Part shown: positions 23,858 to 34,040 of the stretch, in pieces
Layout: every line of letters starts with the position of its first letter
Numbering within the stretch: position 1 is the first letter of the stretch
DNA from: Xenoacremonium recifei
Taxonomy: Eukaryota; Ascomycota; Sordariomycetes; Hypocreales; Nectriaceae
Assembly (NCBI GenBank): GCA_012184525.1
Contig: WOFQ01000026.1
Coordinates: 124,001 to 188,000, forward strand
Length of the DNA stretch: 64,000 bases
Direction: 5' to 3'
Notes under the pieces: model-generated
Databases searched by the model: none
Seen by the model: the letters and a program-made list of their open reading frames with translations, nothing else
What the model was told of the DNA's origin: nothing
Translations under genes and position numbers: made by a program

Positions 23858-25028
23858 ATGAACTCCAACGCGCGAGGAGGCCTCGGCCGCTTCGCCAACG
23901 CCAACAAAGCCTACGATGAAGAGCGCCTGGAGTGGGGGTCCGTCCCGAAGAAATACCTGCGTCTGCCGCGCCTGCGAAGGGCGACGGTGTGCCTCTTCCT
24001 GATCGACGTCCTGATCGTGGTGTTTCTCGTCAATGCCTTCGAGCCGCTGATTACGCTGCTGGTGCGCAACGAGGAGCTCTTCGGCGCCCGCCTGACGCTA
24101 CCCGTCACCGAGACCCCGCCCCCAAAGCAGCACAGCCACGATTTGCATGCGATACCACGCATTCTGCATCAGACGAGCAAGAACGAGAAGATTAACGAGG
24201 AGTGGGTTGATTCGCAGAAGACGTGCTTGGATGTGTACAAGGACTACGAGTTCAAGGTGCGTTGAGCGCTCAGGGGAGGGGCCTTTGGCCGGCCTCTGCC
24301 GTTATCGTCACCTTCATTTGGCTAACCTGTCGCAGCATTGGACCGACGCGCTGGCTCGCGACTTCATAGCTTCCGAGTATCCATGGTTCCTGGACACCTG
24401 GGACAACTACCCCTTCCCCATCCAGCGGGCAGACGCCATCCGCTACTTCGTTCTCTACCACTATGGCGGCATCTATCTCGACATGGACACCCTTTGCAAC
24501 AGGACCATTCCTCTGGAGCAAATCGAATCTGATGGCGGAACTCACCATGCCGTCTTCAAGTCCACCACGCCCACAGGCGTCTCCAACGACCTCATGATCA
24601 CCTCCGCACGGCACCCTGTTTTCGCCGCGGCCATCTCCAAACTCCTCCTTTACAACGACATCACCAAGCCCTGGTCCCCCATTCTCCCTCACGCCGCCAT
24701 TATGATCTCCTCAGGCCCCTTCTTCTTGACCATGGCCATCAAGAACTACCTCCTCGAGCAACCCTCGCTGCCGCAGCTGTCGGTACAAGTTGTCAACGCC
24801 ACTGAGCTGGCCCCCTACATCACTGACCTGGAAGGCCAGTCGTGGCATCACGGAGACACCAAGACCCTTATGTGGGTGGGAGACCGACCCTGGGTCTGGT
24901 TTGCTCTGGGTGGCATTGGCCTGGCCATTGGTCTGCACTTCGTCAACCACCTCCTTATGCTCGCCTACAAGGGGCTTGGCAAGCTCCCGTCTGTTACTCA
25001 TGTTATGAAAGTCGCAAAGTTGACATAG
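23858..25028 (+). CDS. mannosyl phosphorylinositol ceramide synthase catalytic subunit (SUR1/CSH1 type)
   Basis: Golgi glycosyltransferase that adds mannose from GDP-mannose to inositol phosphorylceramide. Two exons, 23858-24256 and 24336-25028, give 363 residues. A type II membrane anchor spans about residues 43-70. The catalytic domain begins with IPRILHQTSKNEKINEEW, and the DXD metal/nucleotide site is YGGIYLDMDT. Typical family segments TWDNYPFPIQRADAIRYFVLYHYGG and LMITSARHP follow. A second hydrophobic span near the C-terminus (FALGGIGLAIGLHFVNHLLML) matches the fungal family. The family also contains other Och1-like sugar transferases, but the motif set fits SUR1/CSH1/SurA best. Confidence 0.9.
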
Positions 25029-27545
25029 AATCGGGGAACATCATCTTGTATATATAGACATAACTAATATTGGCAAAAGCTTCTCCTTTAGCGGGTTTCT
25101 AGTACTGGGAATGAAGAGGCCACTGGGGTTCCGGATTCATCGAATATTCATCTGTTATCACCATTTACGCTCACAACCGTGACAATGTCAAGCAGACCAT
25201 CGGTCCGTCGGCGTTATTGGACACCGAAAGACCTCTCCAAACGAATAGACTGGAAGCAGCTTCTTTTCCCGACTTTCTTACTATGGAGCAACGCAAAGGT
25301 GTTGTACCTACGTATCATCTATTCGCTTTCCGCGGAAGTGCGGCCTACTCTAGCTCCTTGTAGTATCTTCCGAATGTCACTCGACTGGCCGAGCACCCGA
25401 GCTGGAGCCCTCCAAGCAGATAGAAGCGTTGGTCAATGAGAGCAAGGACCAGGCTATGGCCACTCATCGCTTGATCATCAGCTGCTTCTCTTCGTCAGCC
25501 TCCAGGGTCCTTGTCCTAGCTTCAGCAATAAGCTTTCGTTCGCCAATGGGAACAGCAGGCAGGTAGACAGGGTGCATTGTCGGGGTCCGCGGACCGTATT
25601 GAGCGTATTGATCCAAGTATGCGCAGGACATTTGATGGAGAGACTTCGTCGCGTGAGACTTACGCACAGGGCTGAAGGCCAATACAAAAACTGCTTTAGA
25701 CTAGAGGATATACCTGACCCTCGTAAGGTGTTTAATGAGTAGCGCAACCAACACGGCGGAGAGAGCAGTTGTTTGCCGGTTGAACATCCAAGGTGTGTCC
25801 CACTTGCATTTGACCCCTCCTCAGTATTAGTCCAGAATCCTGTTTTCCGAGCATGCAGAAGGAGGGGTGTCAGCCATACCCTTTATCCAACCACTCAAGC
25901 TCGCCGATTAAACGCGCTGAGCACTCCTCGCTGAGCTTACCTCGCTGGGTCGCCTGGCCATCCCATGGACTTGGGTTGCAGAGCATGGATGATCTGCCGG
26001 GCTCTGCCTGATTTCTCTCTGCAGTAGGTATTTAGCCTCGGAGTGTTTTCTGGCCGATCAAAACAGAGGCTACGCAACTTCCCCGCCACAACAGAGCGCA
26101 AGCTCCTGAGATAGGCTTAGTACGTGTGATTTATCCAAGGCACTGATATCCTTTTTGGACCTAGGTGGTCCTAATCCTTAGACTGCTTGGGCGGAGCTAA
26201 GGCCGAGCTGGTTGCTCAGAGTGTAGGATCTGGGAATCCCAGTTCATGGCGTCATAGAATGCTTGCAAGTGCTGTAAATCGATGAATTTATCGACTTTGG
26301 GAAAGAAGCGAATTAATCTCTCATGCTTATGTGCTGTGCCACTTTCTTGTTGCATGCCCATGCTTGTCAGGTTGCTGATCCATCTTAGCTCTCACGGGAT
26401 CTACGTTGCCACTCATCCTCATGACGCGACCAGATATTTCCTGCGGCCATTCACATTGAGATCAACGAGTTCTTCACCTTAGATATGAAGCATGAAAAGA
26501 AGTAGATGAGACTGACCTAGTTGTAATTGTACATCTGTGGAATATAGGTTGACATGACGAAGTAATGGTCTCTCTTTTTCGTCTTATCTGGCTGGAGATC
26601 CGCGGCATTAAAAGTGAGTTAGAAAGGAACAGAACTGCAATAAATAGCAAGCTTTTTTTTGACCTTTTTTACCTTATCTGTCTCCTCTATAAACTTTTAT
26701 TTTCTCTTAACTGTCTTACTAGATTCTGTCAACCTAACTCGTGATTGAATCATCCTATGCAACATTAGCGGAACTTCGAGCGAAGGCAATCTCAAATGAG
26801 ATTAGTGCGACCAAATGTGTCGTCCGTATTCATTTAACTTCGATATGAAATTGTTACTGTTTATTCAAGTGTTCTTTTGGCCAGGGCAGGGACAGATGAA
26901 GGATGACAAGTTCAAAAAGTGGCTGTAAATACCAGAGAGCCTCTGAAACCGGGATTCGGCGCAACGACAGAGGAGAAGTTCGTAAATAATGGGGAAAAAA
27001 AGAACGATATGCAGTGTTTGTTTGGATATAACGACACGTTCGGATAATGTGGTGACACAAGGAGCCTCAAAATCTAGATCGTCCAAATATCAATACCACC
27101 TTCAGTCAGCTGTGTAAGATAATTGAATAAGAAAAACTACTTGGATGAACGTGAAATGTATTAAAAAGCTTTAAAAAGATTGCGAGAGAGTTTTCTGCGA
27201 GCTTGGAATGAAAGTCTAGGCTAGCTTGGTATGCTTGATAAGTTTATACGCGTGTTATGAGCGCATATTTTGTGTGATACCCTGGCCTCAACTTTATGAC
27301 TCTGGAGTCTGTAAAGTTAGACGCATGAGTTAGTTGTTTGCGAGTACATGAACTCCTTGCAAGATGAAGCATTTACCTGCTGATGTCAACGCGTGATACA
27401 TTTGTTGGATCTTTCCATCAAAAATGGGACTTCGCATACTTCACCTCGATATACACTGTAGATTTCCTACCCATATAACTCAAAGTAATGTAGAGGACTG
27501 AAATCCGAGCCCGTTGGTACTCTGAATGGACTTCTTTAAATACAG
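25029..27545. other. 2.5 kb gene-poor stretch
   Basis: No gene is supported. A minus-strand frame around 25464-25682 encodes a plausible-looking short C-terminus but has no ATG and no spliceable upstream exon. Beyond about 26.5 kb the DNA becomes clearly A+T-rich, with T-runs near 26651-26680. No terminal repeats or transposase fragments were seen. Confidence 0.5.
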
Positions 27546-28463
27546 CTAAATACCGTTGAGCCATGATCCCAATTCAACACCCACTTGCTCACCCTGATCA
27601 AGCATTATCAGATGTCCGGCTTTCTCGATCACCACTACCTCCTTAGCCATAAGAGCTTTTCCCAGTCTCGAAGCAGTTTCCACTGGAATCCAACTATCGT
27701 CAGCGCCCCAAATGATTTTAACGGGCAGATTCTGTCCGACTTCCTGATAACGGCTCTCAACTTCTTCAGTAGACCTAAAATTTGCCTGGCACAGCTCCCG
27801 GATAAAGCCTTCCTTTCCTCCTTCCTTCAACCAAGGCAACTTGAGAAAGTCTATAATGTCTTTTGACAACTCAAAGAAGGCGGCTTGGCGTATGTAGCTC
27901 TCCAATATACCCTCAACTGCCATGTCGGGCAGCTGCTGAAAGTGACGCGGATTTTCAGCCACGGCCTTGAATAAAGACTGACCAAACGGCCCAATGGCAA
28001 CAACGTCAATGAGGCATAAGCTTGCATATTGGCATCCATGCAGCAAATTTGCTCGCAGACTTACTAAGCCGCCATTATCATGAGCCACGACATGGGCTTT
28101 TGGGCTGTCCCAGTCTCTCTGCCAAAGTTTGAACAATGCAGCAAACACCTCTGATTGTCGAGCGAGGTTGGAGTCAAACTCAACGATCTTACTCGTGGCG
28201 TCGGTTGTGTAGGGTAATTGATGTTCTGCAGATGATTCTCCAAATCCTGGTCTATCAAAAAGGTAGACGCGGAACCGTCGAGAGAGTGACAGTGCAAAGG
28301 GAACCCAGAGCTGGGATGACCAGGGTGTTCCATGGATGAAAATCAACGGAGGAAATTTTGGGTCTCCGAGTGAACACCATTTGACGGTATATGAGTGTGT
28401 TTTATTTTCATAAGAAAACGTCTGATCTAGATGAAGACGGTACTTTTCGGATGCAGTACTCAT
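27546..28463 (-). CDS. alpha/beta hydrolase, epoxide hydrolase/haloalkane dehalogenase-like
   Basis: Single-exon frame of 305 residues. The ATG at 28463 is used because the longer frame begins with a TTG. The oxyanion motif is FIHGTPWSS near residue 44. The nucleophile elbow reads VAHDNGG, so the nucleophile is an aspartate instead of the serine of esterases, as in epoxide hydrolases and haloalkane dehalogenases. DRPGFGESS precedes it. The catalytic histidine is likely in KAGHLIMLDQ near the C-terminus, and the WGADDSWIPV strand carries the usual acid. There is a lid domain of about 100 residues between. It stands alone in gene-poor DNA, so no pathway can be suggested. Confidence 0.88.
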   Translation of the reverse strand: MSTASEKYRLHLDQTFSYENKTHSYTVKWCSLGDPKFPPLIFIHGTPWSSQLWVPFALSLSRRFRVYLFDRPGFGESSAEHQLPYTTDATSKIVEFDSNLARQSEVFAALFKLWQRDWDSPKAHVVAHDNGGLVSLRANLLHGCQYASLCLIDVVAIGPFGQSLFKAVAENPRHFQQLPDMAVEGILESYIRQAAFFELSKDIIDFLKLPWLKEGGKEGFIRELCQANFRSTEEVESRYQEVGQNLPVKIIWGADDSWIPVETASRLGKALMAKEVVVIEKAGHLIMLDQGEQVGVELGSWLNGI

Positions 28464-31400
28464 GATTGTTAGGGTGGGCAATATTTATCAAGTTGAGTTC
28501 TCACAGAATGCGGTTGTGGGGAGTGAACTTCAGTTTGAGGTTCATGAATTTCAAGAATTTGGCTTTTTATCTTGTTATACTAAGGGAAGGATTGTTGTGA
28601 CGTTATGAAGAGGGGTGGCGAGACGCCGCCGAATGTCACCACAAGGGCGTAGCATCGAAGATTCCACATCGGGTTCTTAGCCTCACATATCGAAGTTCTA
28701 GGAAGTGGTAGGGTATTATTTCCAGAGAAGAATAAATTAATGAGAATACATTGAGTTTCGAGCAGTATCGTTGTTCGCACTAGATGAATTCTAAGGTTGT
28801 ACTTGAAATCTAGTCTGTAGTTGGTGAGTCGCCTTTGATTTAAGCAATGAAATAAGTGCATAAAGGTTATTTCATAATTCCGTGCTAGGCTGCGATATAA
28901 TACCGAAATCTTGGGTTTAATGTATGTCACCTTATGATCTCGTTCGAAGTTTTGGCGTTTGTCTTGAAATAAATCCTTACGATGAACACGACCGGCATGA
29001 TGTGTATTATGAGAAGAACAGGTGCGTCGTGTAAATATGGTACATACATACATATTTATTTACCTCCTTATTGGGTTCAATGAATTAATGTGCGTTGCTA
29101 AAATTAGACGTTTCATGCGCCGTTACCAAAGTCCAGATTCACTTTAATTAATACGGCTTGACGGTTGGGCCTCATCACATGCCGGGTCTTTGTCATATCT
29201 AAATGGGGAAATATGTTGGATGTAACGGAATTAAACTGCTTACTCATGTAAGAGGGCAAATTACTTTCATGATCCTTCAGGTAAGTCGTCGACATTCGTA
29301 AGGTAGTCTAGCCTTGTGTAGCAAGCATCGTGGCTAGGTTTCACGACGGACACGATGTTGAGACATGCAACCATGTATCAACAATTGTCTCTCGGTCTAA
29401 CGAGACCTTGACTCATTGACATGCGCATTGCAGAGACACCCAAATCTCCTTGGCTGTCTCACCAGCGAAGCTCGAGACAAGCCACCGGCTGGATGGAGAA
29501 AAGATCACGTGGGTAGCACTGGATGATACCTTAACCTTGTCTCTTTCTCCGGAAAACTCACCAGGGCCCCGGTTCCAGAATCAATAGTGTGATCTTCGCG
29601 AGTGGCCTGTTTCCATTTCGGTAAAAGCAATAATTGAAGTCATCACCGGAAGATGGGTGCCGCCCGGAAGATCTTTCGAGGAACCTTGGCGATACTGCGG
29701 AGCTTGCAGCCTCGTGTATGTAGCGATACCGATGCCGTGATGCGGCCTCATATCATGCTCTGATCATTTGCCTATCACTGCAAGCAAACAAATCATCGCC
29801 AATGGCAACCGGGAGGCTCCGCAGGCAGGGACCCGAATCGCGATCGGCAGCTACACGAGGCGGTTGGGACAAGCATGCCCATCCGAGAGTGCGACCGTAC
29901 GAGAGAGCAACGAGCCGGGGTGATTTGGCGAGATACGAGTCAATGTTACAGCGGAGGGCCTTGGCCAGAGGTCCGGCTGAAGATTGGTCAGGCCTCGTCT
30001 GTCGGCGAAGTAGGCGAGCTCGGCTCCGGGTGGGTGATTTGTGCACTTCTACGAAAATGTGTACGGACTACGCCGCAAAGCCTCGTTGGGGTTGGCCCGA
30101 GTTAGCTGGCAAGCGCCCTGCCTGTGCTGTCCAGTGCTCAAAGACGGTGAGGTACAATGCGTTTGGAGCTTCTTCCAGCGCGGCCGAACAAGGTTGGGCC
30201 TCAAAGTGAAGATCCAGGTCAGATCATGGCATGATTGCTCGACTGGCAATGAGGGGGGGGCTGGGGGCTGGAGGGAAGGGCGTTTCCTCGGGGACGCCAG
30301 CCTTCCGTGTGGCAGCCACACACGTCCAGACACACGGCGGCGGCAAGGCAGAGGTGGCAGCGTCGTGCAGCAAGTATTTCATGCGGGTTCGGGTGCTGGC
30401 AGATACGAAGCCTTCCGCCTGGGCTGCTCGGCGGGCCAGGTAGATCGAGATGGACGTGGTACTTGCAAGTGTGCCAAATCGCCTTACCCGCGAATTCACC
30501 ATCTCTCGTTGGCTGGACATCCCTGGCGAGGCTCCATTTGCAAGCCTTGGTGGCCCCCAAGGGAGGTGGTGCTGCTGCAGGCTGTCCCCTCGCATCACCA
30601 ACAAAGCAGGGTAGCAGCACACTGTGATCCCTCGTTGGCAGTGAGGAGCCCGGCATCTCCACCTCTCGGGCGAGGCCAGCGGGTAATTTGTCTGTTGAGG
30701 TGCGTTGGGAGTCACCTAGCCTGGCGCTGGCGGAGGGCTGGGGTGTTTGCACATTGTACCGGATGTACCTAATGTACTGCTGTGAGCTGCTCTACAACGT
30801 GAGGGAAGATAAGCACAGGCCTTCCAGTTGGACCATCTGCTCGCTACGGCGGGTTCTTCGGCATCCCCGCACTCGGAGTCACATGTTGGGCGGGATCGGG
30901 AGCATCGATGGACGAGTGGAGGACTGAGTCTGTCCGAGGGTCGATCCGCAGGTGAGGGACAGGGCTGCCGGAGACAAAGCCACGGGAAAAGTTTTTCGAG
31001 ACATTTCCCGCGTGGCTGAATCAGGGACATGCAGTGCGAGCGTCCTCGTCCACACGTAGGCAGTCTGGAGGCCTGGCTGGGCTGGGCTGGGCTGTCTGGG
31101 GCCAGTGTCAGCATCGGGCGTCAGCATCGGGTGGAACGAGAGAGAGACAAGGGCGGGAAGGGACTTCAGCCAGCCATTGAGGTGCAAGCCAAGCTGTTGC
31201 AGTTCCACTGCAGGGCCTGTCGGGACGGATTGAGTTAACCTTGCATGGCATGCGGTGGAAGAGTTGCGAAGGAAGAGGAACCACAGACGGGTGCCCTGAC
31301 AGCCAGCGAGAAAAAAACCAGCAGCTCTGCAGCACCATCCGATGGTCAGCACGATGATGATGACAGCCCACGAACCATGGATCTGTTCCTGGCAGTGGCT

Positions 31401-32056
31401 CTCTCTCCATAGTACAGAGTTCTGCCAAGTTTTGGTCGAGCCCACCAGTCATCATCAGCCAAGCTCCCGAAGCTCCGCGCTGCTCAGCCCAGCAGCAATC
31501 GGTGCTCTGCAAAAGCGGCTGACGAAAAGGCGCTGGAGTGAAAAAACCACTCGGCGGAGGGATCCCGGCTCGACGATCCCTGCCACGAGGAGACGCCCCG
31601 GCGCACGCTTTTCCCCTTAACCCCTGCATCTTGTGCTCGCTAGCCTCCGCTGGAGCCAGGCTTCTCCCAGGATCGCGCCCACTCCCCCTCAGGTACGTGG
31701 ACGGGCTAGGCCTCAAGGGCCCTAGCATGCGTCCAGACCGGCAGACTAGTAAGCAGGTTGTAGCATCAAGTCACCTCCAGACAAAAAGCCCTCTCGTATT
31801 GCCATGGTCGCAGTGAGGGGGCATGATGTCAATCCCGCCCTCCATCAGCTTGCATTGCAGGAAGGCTGACTGGACGGCAGGTTGCTATAAGAGAGCGAGG
31901 GCCGCGGCATCTCGTGCAGCCTTTCTCTCAGCTTATCAACCACTTGTCTCTCGCTTCCACTGAACGCACACTCTTGCTTGCTTGCTTGCCTTGCCTGCTT
32001 CACGCACAAACACACACTCTTCGCACATAATAATACCACACACCACCAACATCAAC
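28464..32056. other. 3.6 kb region without supported genes, upstream of cell wall gene
   Basis: The left part (28464-29750) is A+T-rich with no supported gene. From about 29800 to 31900 it switches to G+C-rich DNA in which long frames overlap on both strands in several phases. That is what G+C-rich non-coding DNA produces, and none has a domain or a supported start. The G+C-rich part has G-runs near 30251-30258 and a GGGCT tandem near 31078-31092. I read it as an extended upstream region of the CCG-6-like gene. Confidence 0.5.
31886..31892 (+). promoter_or_regulatory. TATA box of the CCG-6-like gene
   Basis: TATAAGA 165-171 bp before the ATG at 32057. It is followed by a CT-rich and then CA-rich leader, the usual layout of strongly expressed fungal genes. 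Confidence 0.55.
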
Positions 32057-32668
32057 ATGTTGAACATTCGTTTGGCTCTTGCCGGCCTCCTCGGCGCCGC
32101 CGCCATGGTCGAGGCCACTCCTGTCTACGCCAACACCACCGGCATCTCGTACACCACCGAGGTTGTTACTGCTTACACCACCTACTGCCCGGCCTCGACG
32201 ACTCTGACCTTCAACTCGGAAACCTACACCATCACCGAGGCTACCACCCTGACCATCACCAACTGCCCGTGCACCATCACCAAGCCCTGCACCACCACCA
32301 CTCCTCCTCCGGTCGTGTACACCACTGAGGTCGTCACTGCTTACACGACCTACTGCCCGTCTCCCACCATCCTCACCTACAGCTCCGAGACCTACACGGT
32401 CACTGAGCCCACCACTCTCACCATCACCAACTGCCCCTGCACCATCACCAAGCCGGTCTCCCCGGTTTCGTCTGCTGCTGTCTCGGTGCCTCCCGCCAGC
32501 ACTGTCTCTGTGCCTCCGGCTGTCACCACCACTGCTGTTGTTGTGCCTCCCGCCAGCACCGCCGCCGTCGCCACCACCACTGGCGTCGTCGTCGTTCCCA
32601 CGGCCGCTGCTGGCCGCGCTGCTCCCGCCATGGGTCTCCTGGCCCTCGGCGCTGTTGCCCTGCTGTAA
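32057..32668 (+). CDS. CCG-6-like GPI-anchored cell wall protein
   Basis: Small structural cell wall protein resembling clock-controlled gene 6 of Neurospora. Single exon, 203 residues. Residues 1-20 are a signal peptide ending in MVEA. Two copies of a 46-residue module follow, each starting YTTEVVTAYTTYCP and ending TLTITNCPCTITKP, with conserved Cys pairs. Next is a Val/Pro/Ser/Thr-rich stalk, probably O-mannosylated, then a hydrophobic tail (GLLALGAVALL) preceded by small residues that suit a GPI attachment site. The two modules are also near-identical at DNA level. Codon use is strongly biased to C-ending codons, which together with the TATA box suggests high expression. Relatives in Neurospora respond to clock and light; control here is not shown. 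Confidence 0.9.
   Translation: MLNIRLALAGLLGAAAMVEATPVYANTTGISYTTEVVTAYTTYCPASTTLTFNSETYTITEATTLTITNCPCTITKPCTTTTPPPVVYTTEVVTAYTTYCPSPTILTYSSETYTVTEPTTLTITNCPCTITKPVSPVSSAAVSVPPASTVSVPPAVTTTAVVVPPASTAAVATTTGVVVVPTAAAGRAAPAMGLLALGAVALL
32150..32455 (+). repeat. tandem 138-bp coding duplication
   Basis: Two 46-codon units, 32150-32287 and 32318-32455, separated by a Thr/Pro-rich 30-bp spacer. They encode nearly the same peptide and share most nucleotides, implying an internal duplication in the cell wall protein gene. Confidence 0.8.
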
Positions 32669-34040
32669 GCGCTCGAAGCTGCCTGCGCTTCTTGAGGTTC
32701 CTGAAATAGGCCTCGACCATGCGGGAGTCCTTTGGCTAGGACTGTCTTCGACGTTACCATCTCATCGGTCACATATGATAATGAACCTGGGTTAATGAGG
32801 AAAGGCTTTTGGTATATATACTTCTACTCCATACCTATTATATACACCTCCATCGAGCGCGGACTCGGCGGTCTCCCGCCTTGGATGCTGCTGAGAATAG
32901 AGTTTTAATTTCTCTCTCGCATCTTGTTGTGTCTTACCGGAACTCGCCATGTGAATCTTATATCTCCATCAACTATTAATTAGATCTACGATATCCTCCA
33001 TGCAAGATCTGCTGCGACGTTAATTTTAAATTGCCTACGGCCATTTTTGGGAGATCATGGCTGAGCTAAATGAAATTAAACCGCCACGGATCGCAACGCT
33101 CCCCCGCATACCAGGCCTTGAGCATTCCAGTCCTGGACGGAGCAAGTTAGATTGCCATCGCACCGGTGCAGCCAGTGTCTGGGGTATTTCATCTACCGTT
33201 TCATTTATCTTTATCTCTTGTCGCGTGATCTGATCGTGCTGTTGGTGTTTTCGGGGATGAGTCTTGGGCAGTCAGCCGCAGCGGGGTCACGATGTCGGGG
33301 AGCCTCGCAGTCTCAGGGATGATAACAAGCACGTTGTGATTGCCGCGCTGACTCTACGAGATGAATACCAAGATCTATGAAAATTGGGTACGGAGGTTCT
33401 TATACATGCGCGTTTCCCAAATCTGGCCAGTCTTGAGATTGCCAGAACACGCTCGTTGTGTTGCCTCAAGCTTGAGGGCCTCTGGTGGTGGTATGAGCGA
33501 TTTTGTGACATCGCTATCTGGCGCCGGTGGTTTAGTGCGTGTTCTCCTCAGAGGGTTTGCCGGCAGCTTGGCTTATGTAAGACGTTGAATTCTCGCGTTG
33601 AGAGTGAAGACAGAATCCGATGCCAACTACTGGACCAATATCTGCGCGAGTAAACGAGATAGTCTATCATTGACTATTTAATAACAGGCGCATTAATTCT
33701 CGTCATTCTCATGAAACATTCAAAGAGTATACCCAAGACCTTCATGAACCTTTAAATTGGTTCTTGGACTATTAGTCTGCTCCTAGACAACGGCGAATAG
33801 CATGCATCCGTGACCATGTGGTGATAATGAGCCTAACGCTCTTGCGCCTCACAATTCGTCATTGCATTCTATAAACTCCTAAGTGCAGGACTTTTAGTAT
33901 GGAATGCAATTATCCCGACCCTTCATTTACAAATGTTCGTTGCGCAATTCATTACCTGTCGAAGACTACAATCTATTGTTTAGGGGGTCAAATGAAGAAG
34001 TTATAAAATTCCTATTCAAGATAATTTGTCGTATTGAAGC
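32669..34040. other. 1.4 kb convergent intergenic region
   Basis: Lies between the stop of the cell wall protein and the stop of the opposing WD40 gene. The first part is likely the 3' UTR. Frames near 33361-33653 are short and featureless. No repeat or RNA gene was recognised. Confidence 0.5.

Noticed and set aside
25464..25682. 72-codon minus-strand frame that looks like a protein C-terminus
   Set aside because: No ATG, no consistent upstream exon and no recognised family; may be a relic.
28580..29053. 157-codon minus-strand frame
   Set aside because: A+T-rich sequence with erratic composition and no domain.
30041..30772. 243-codon plus-strand frame and several opposite-strand frames in the G+C-rich region
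   Set aside because: Frames overlap in many phases on both strands, as expected for G+C-rich non-coding DNA; no domain and no spliceable extension.
33361..33653. small plus-strand frames
   Set aside because: Short, overlapping in two phases and without a domain or promoter context.
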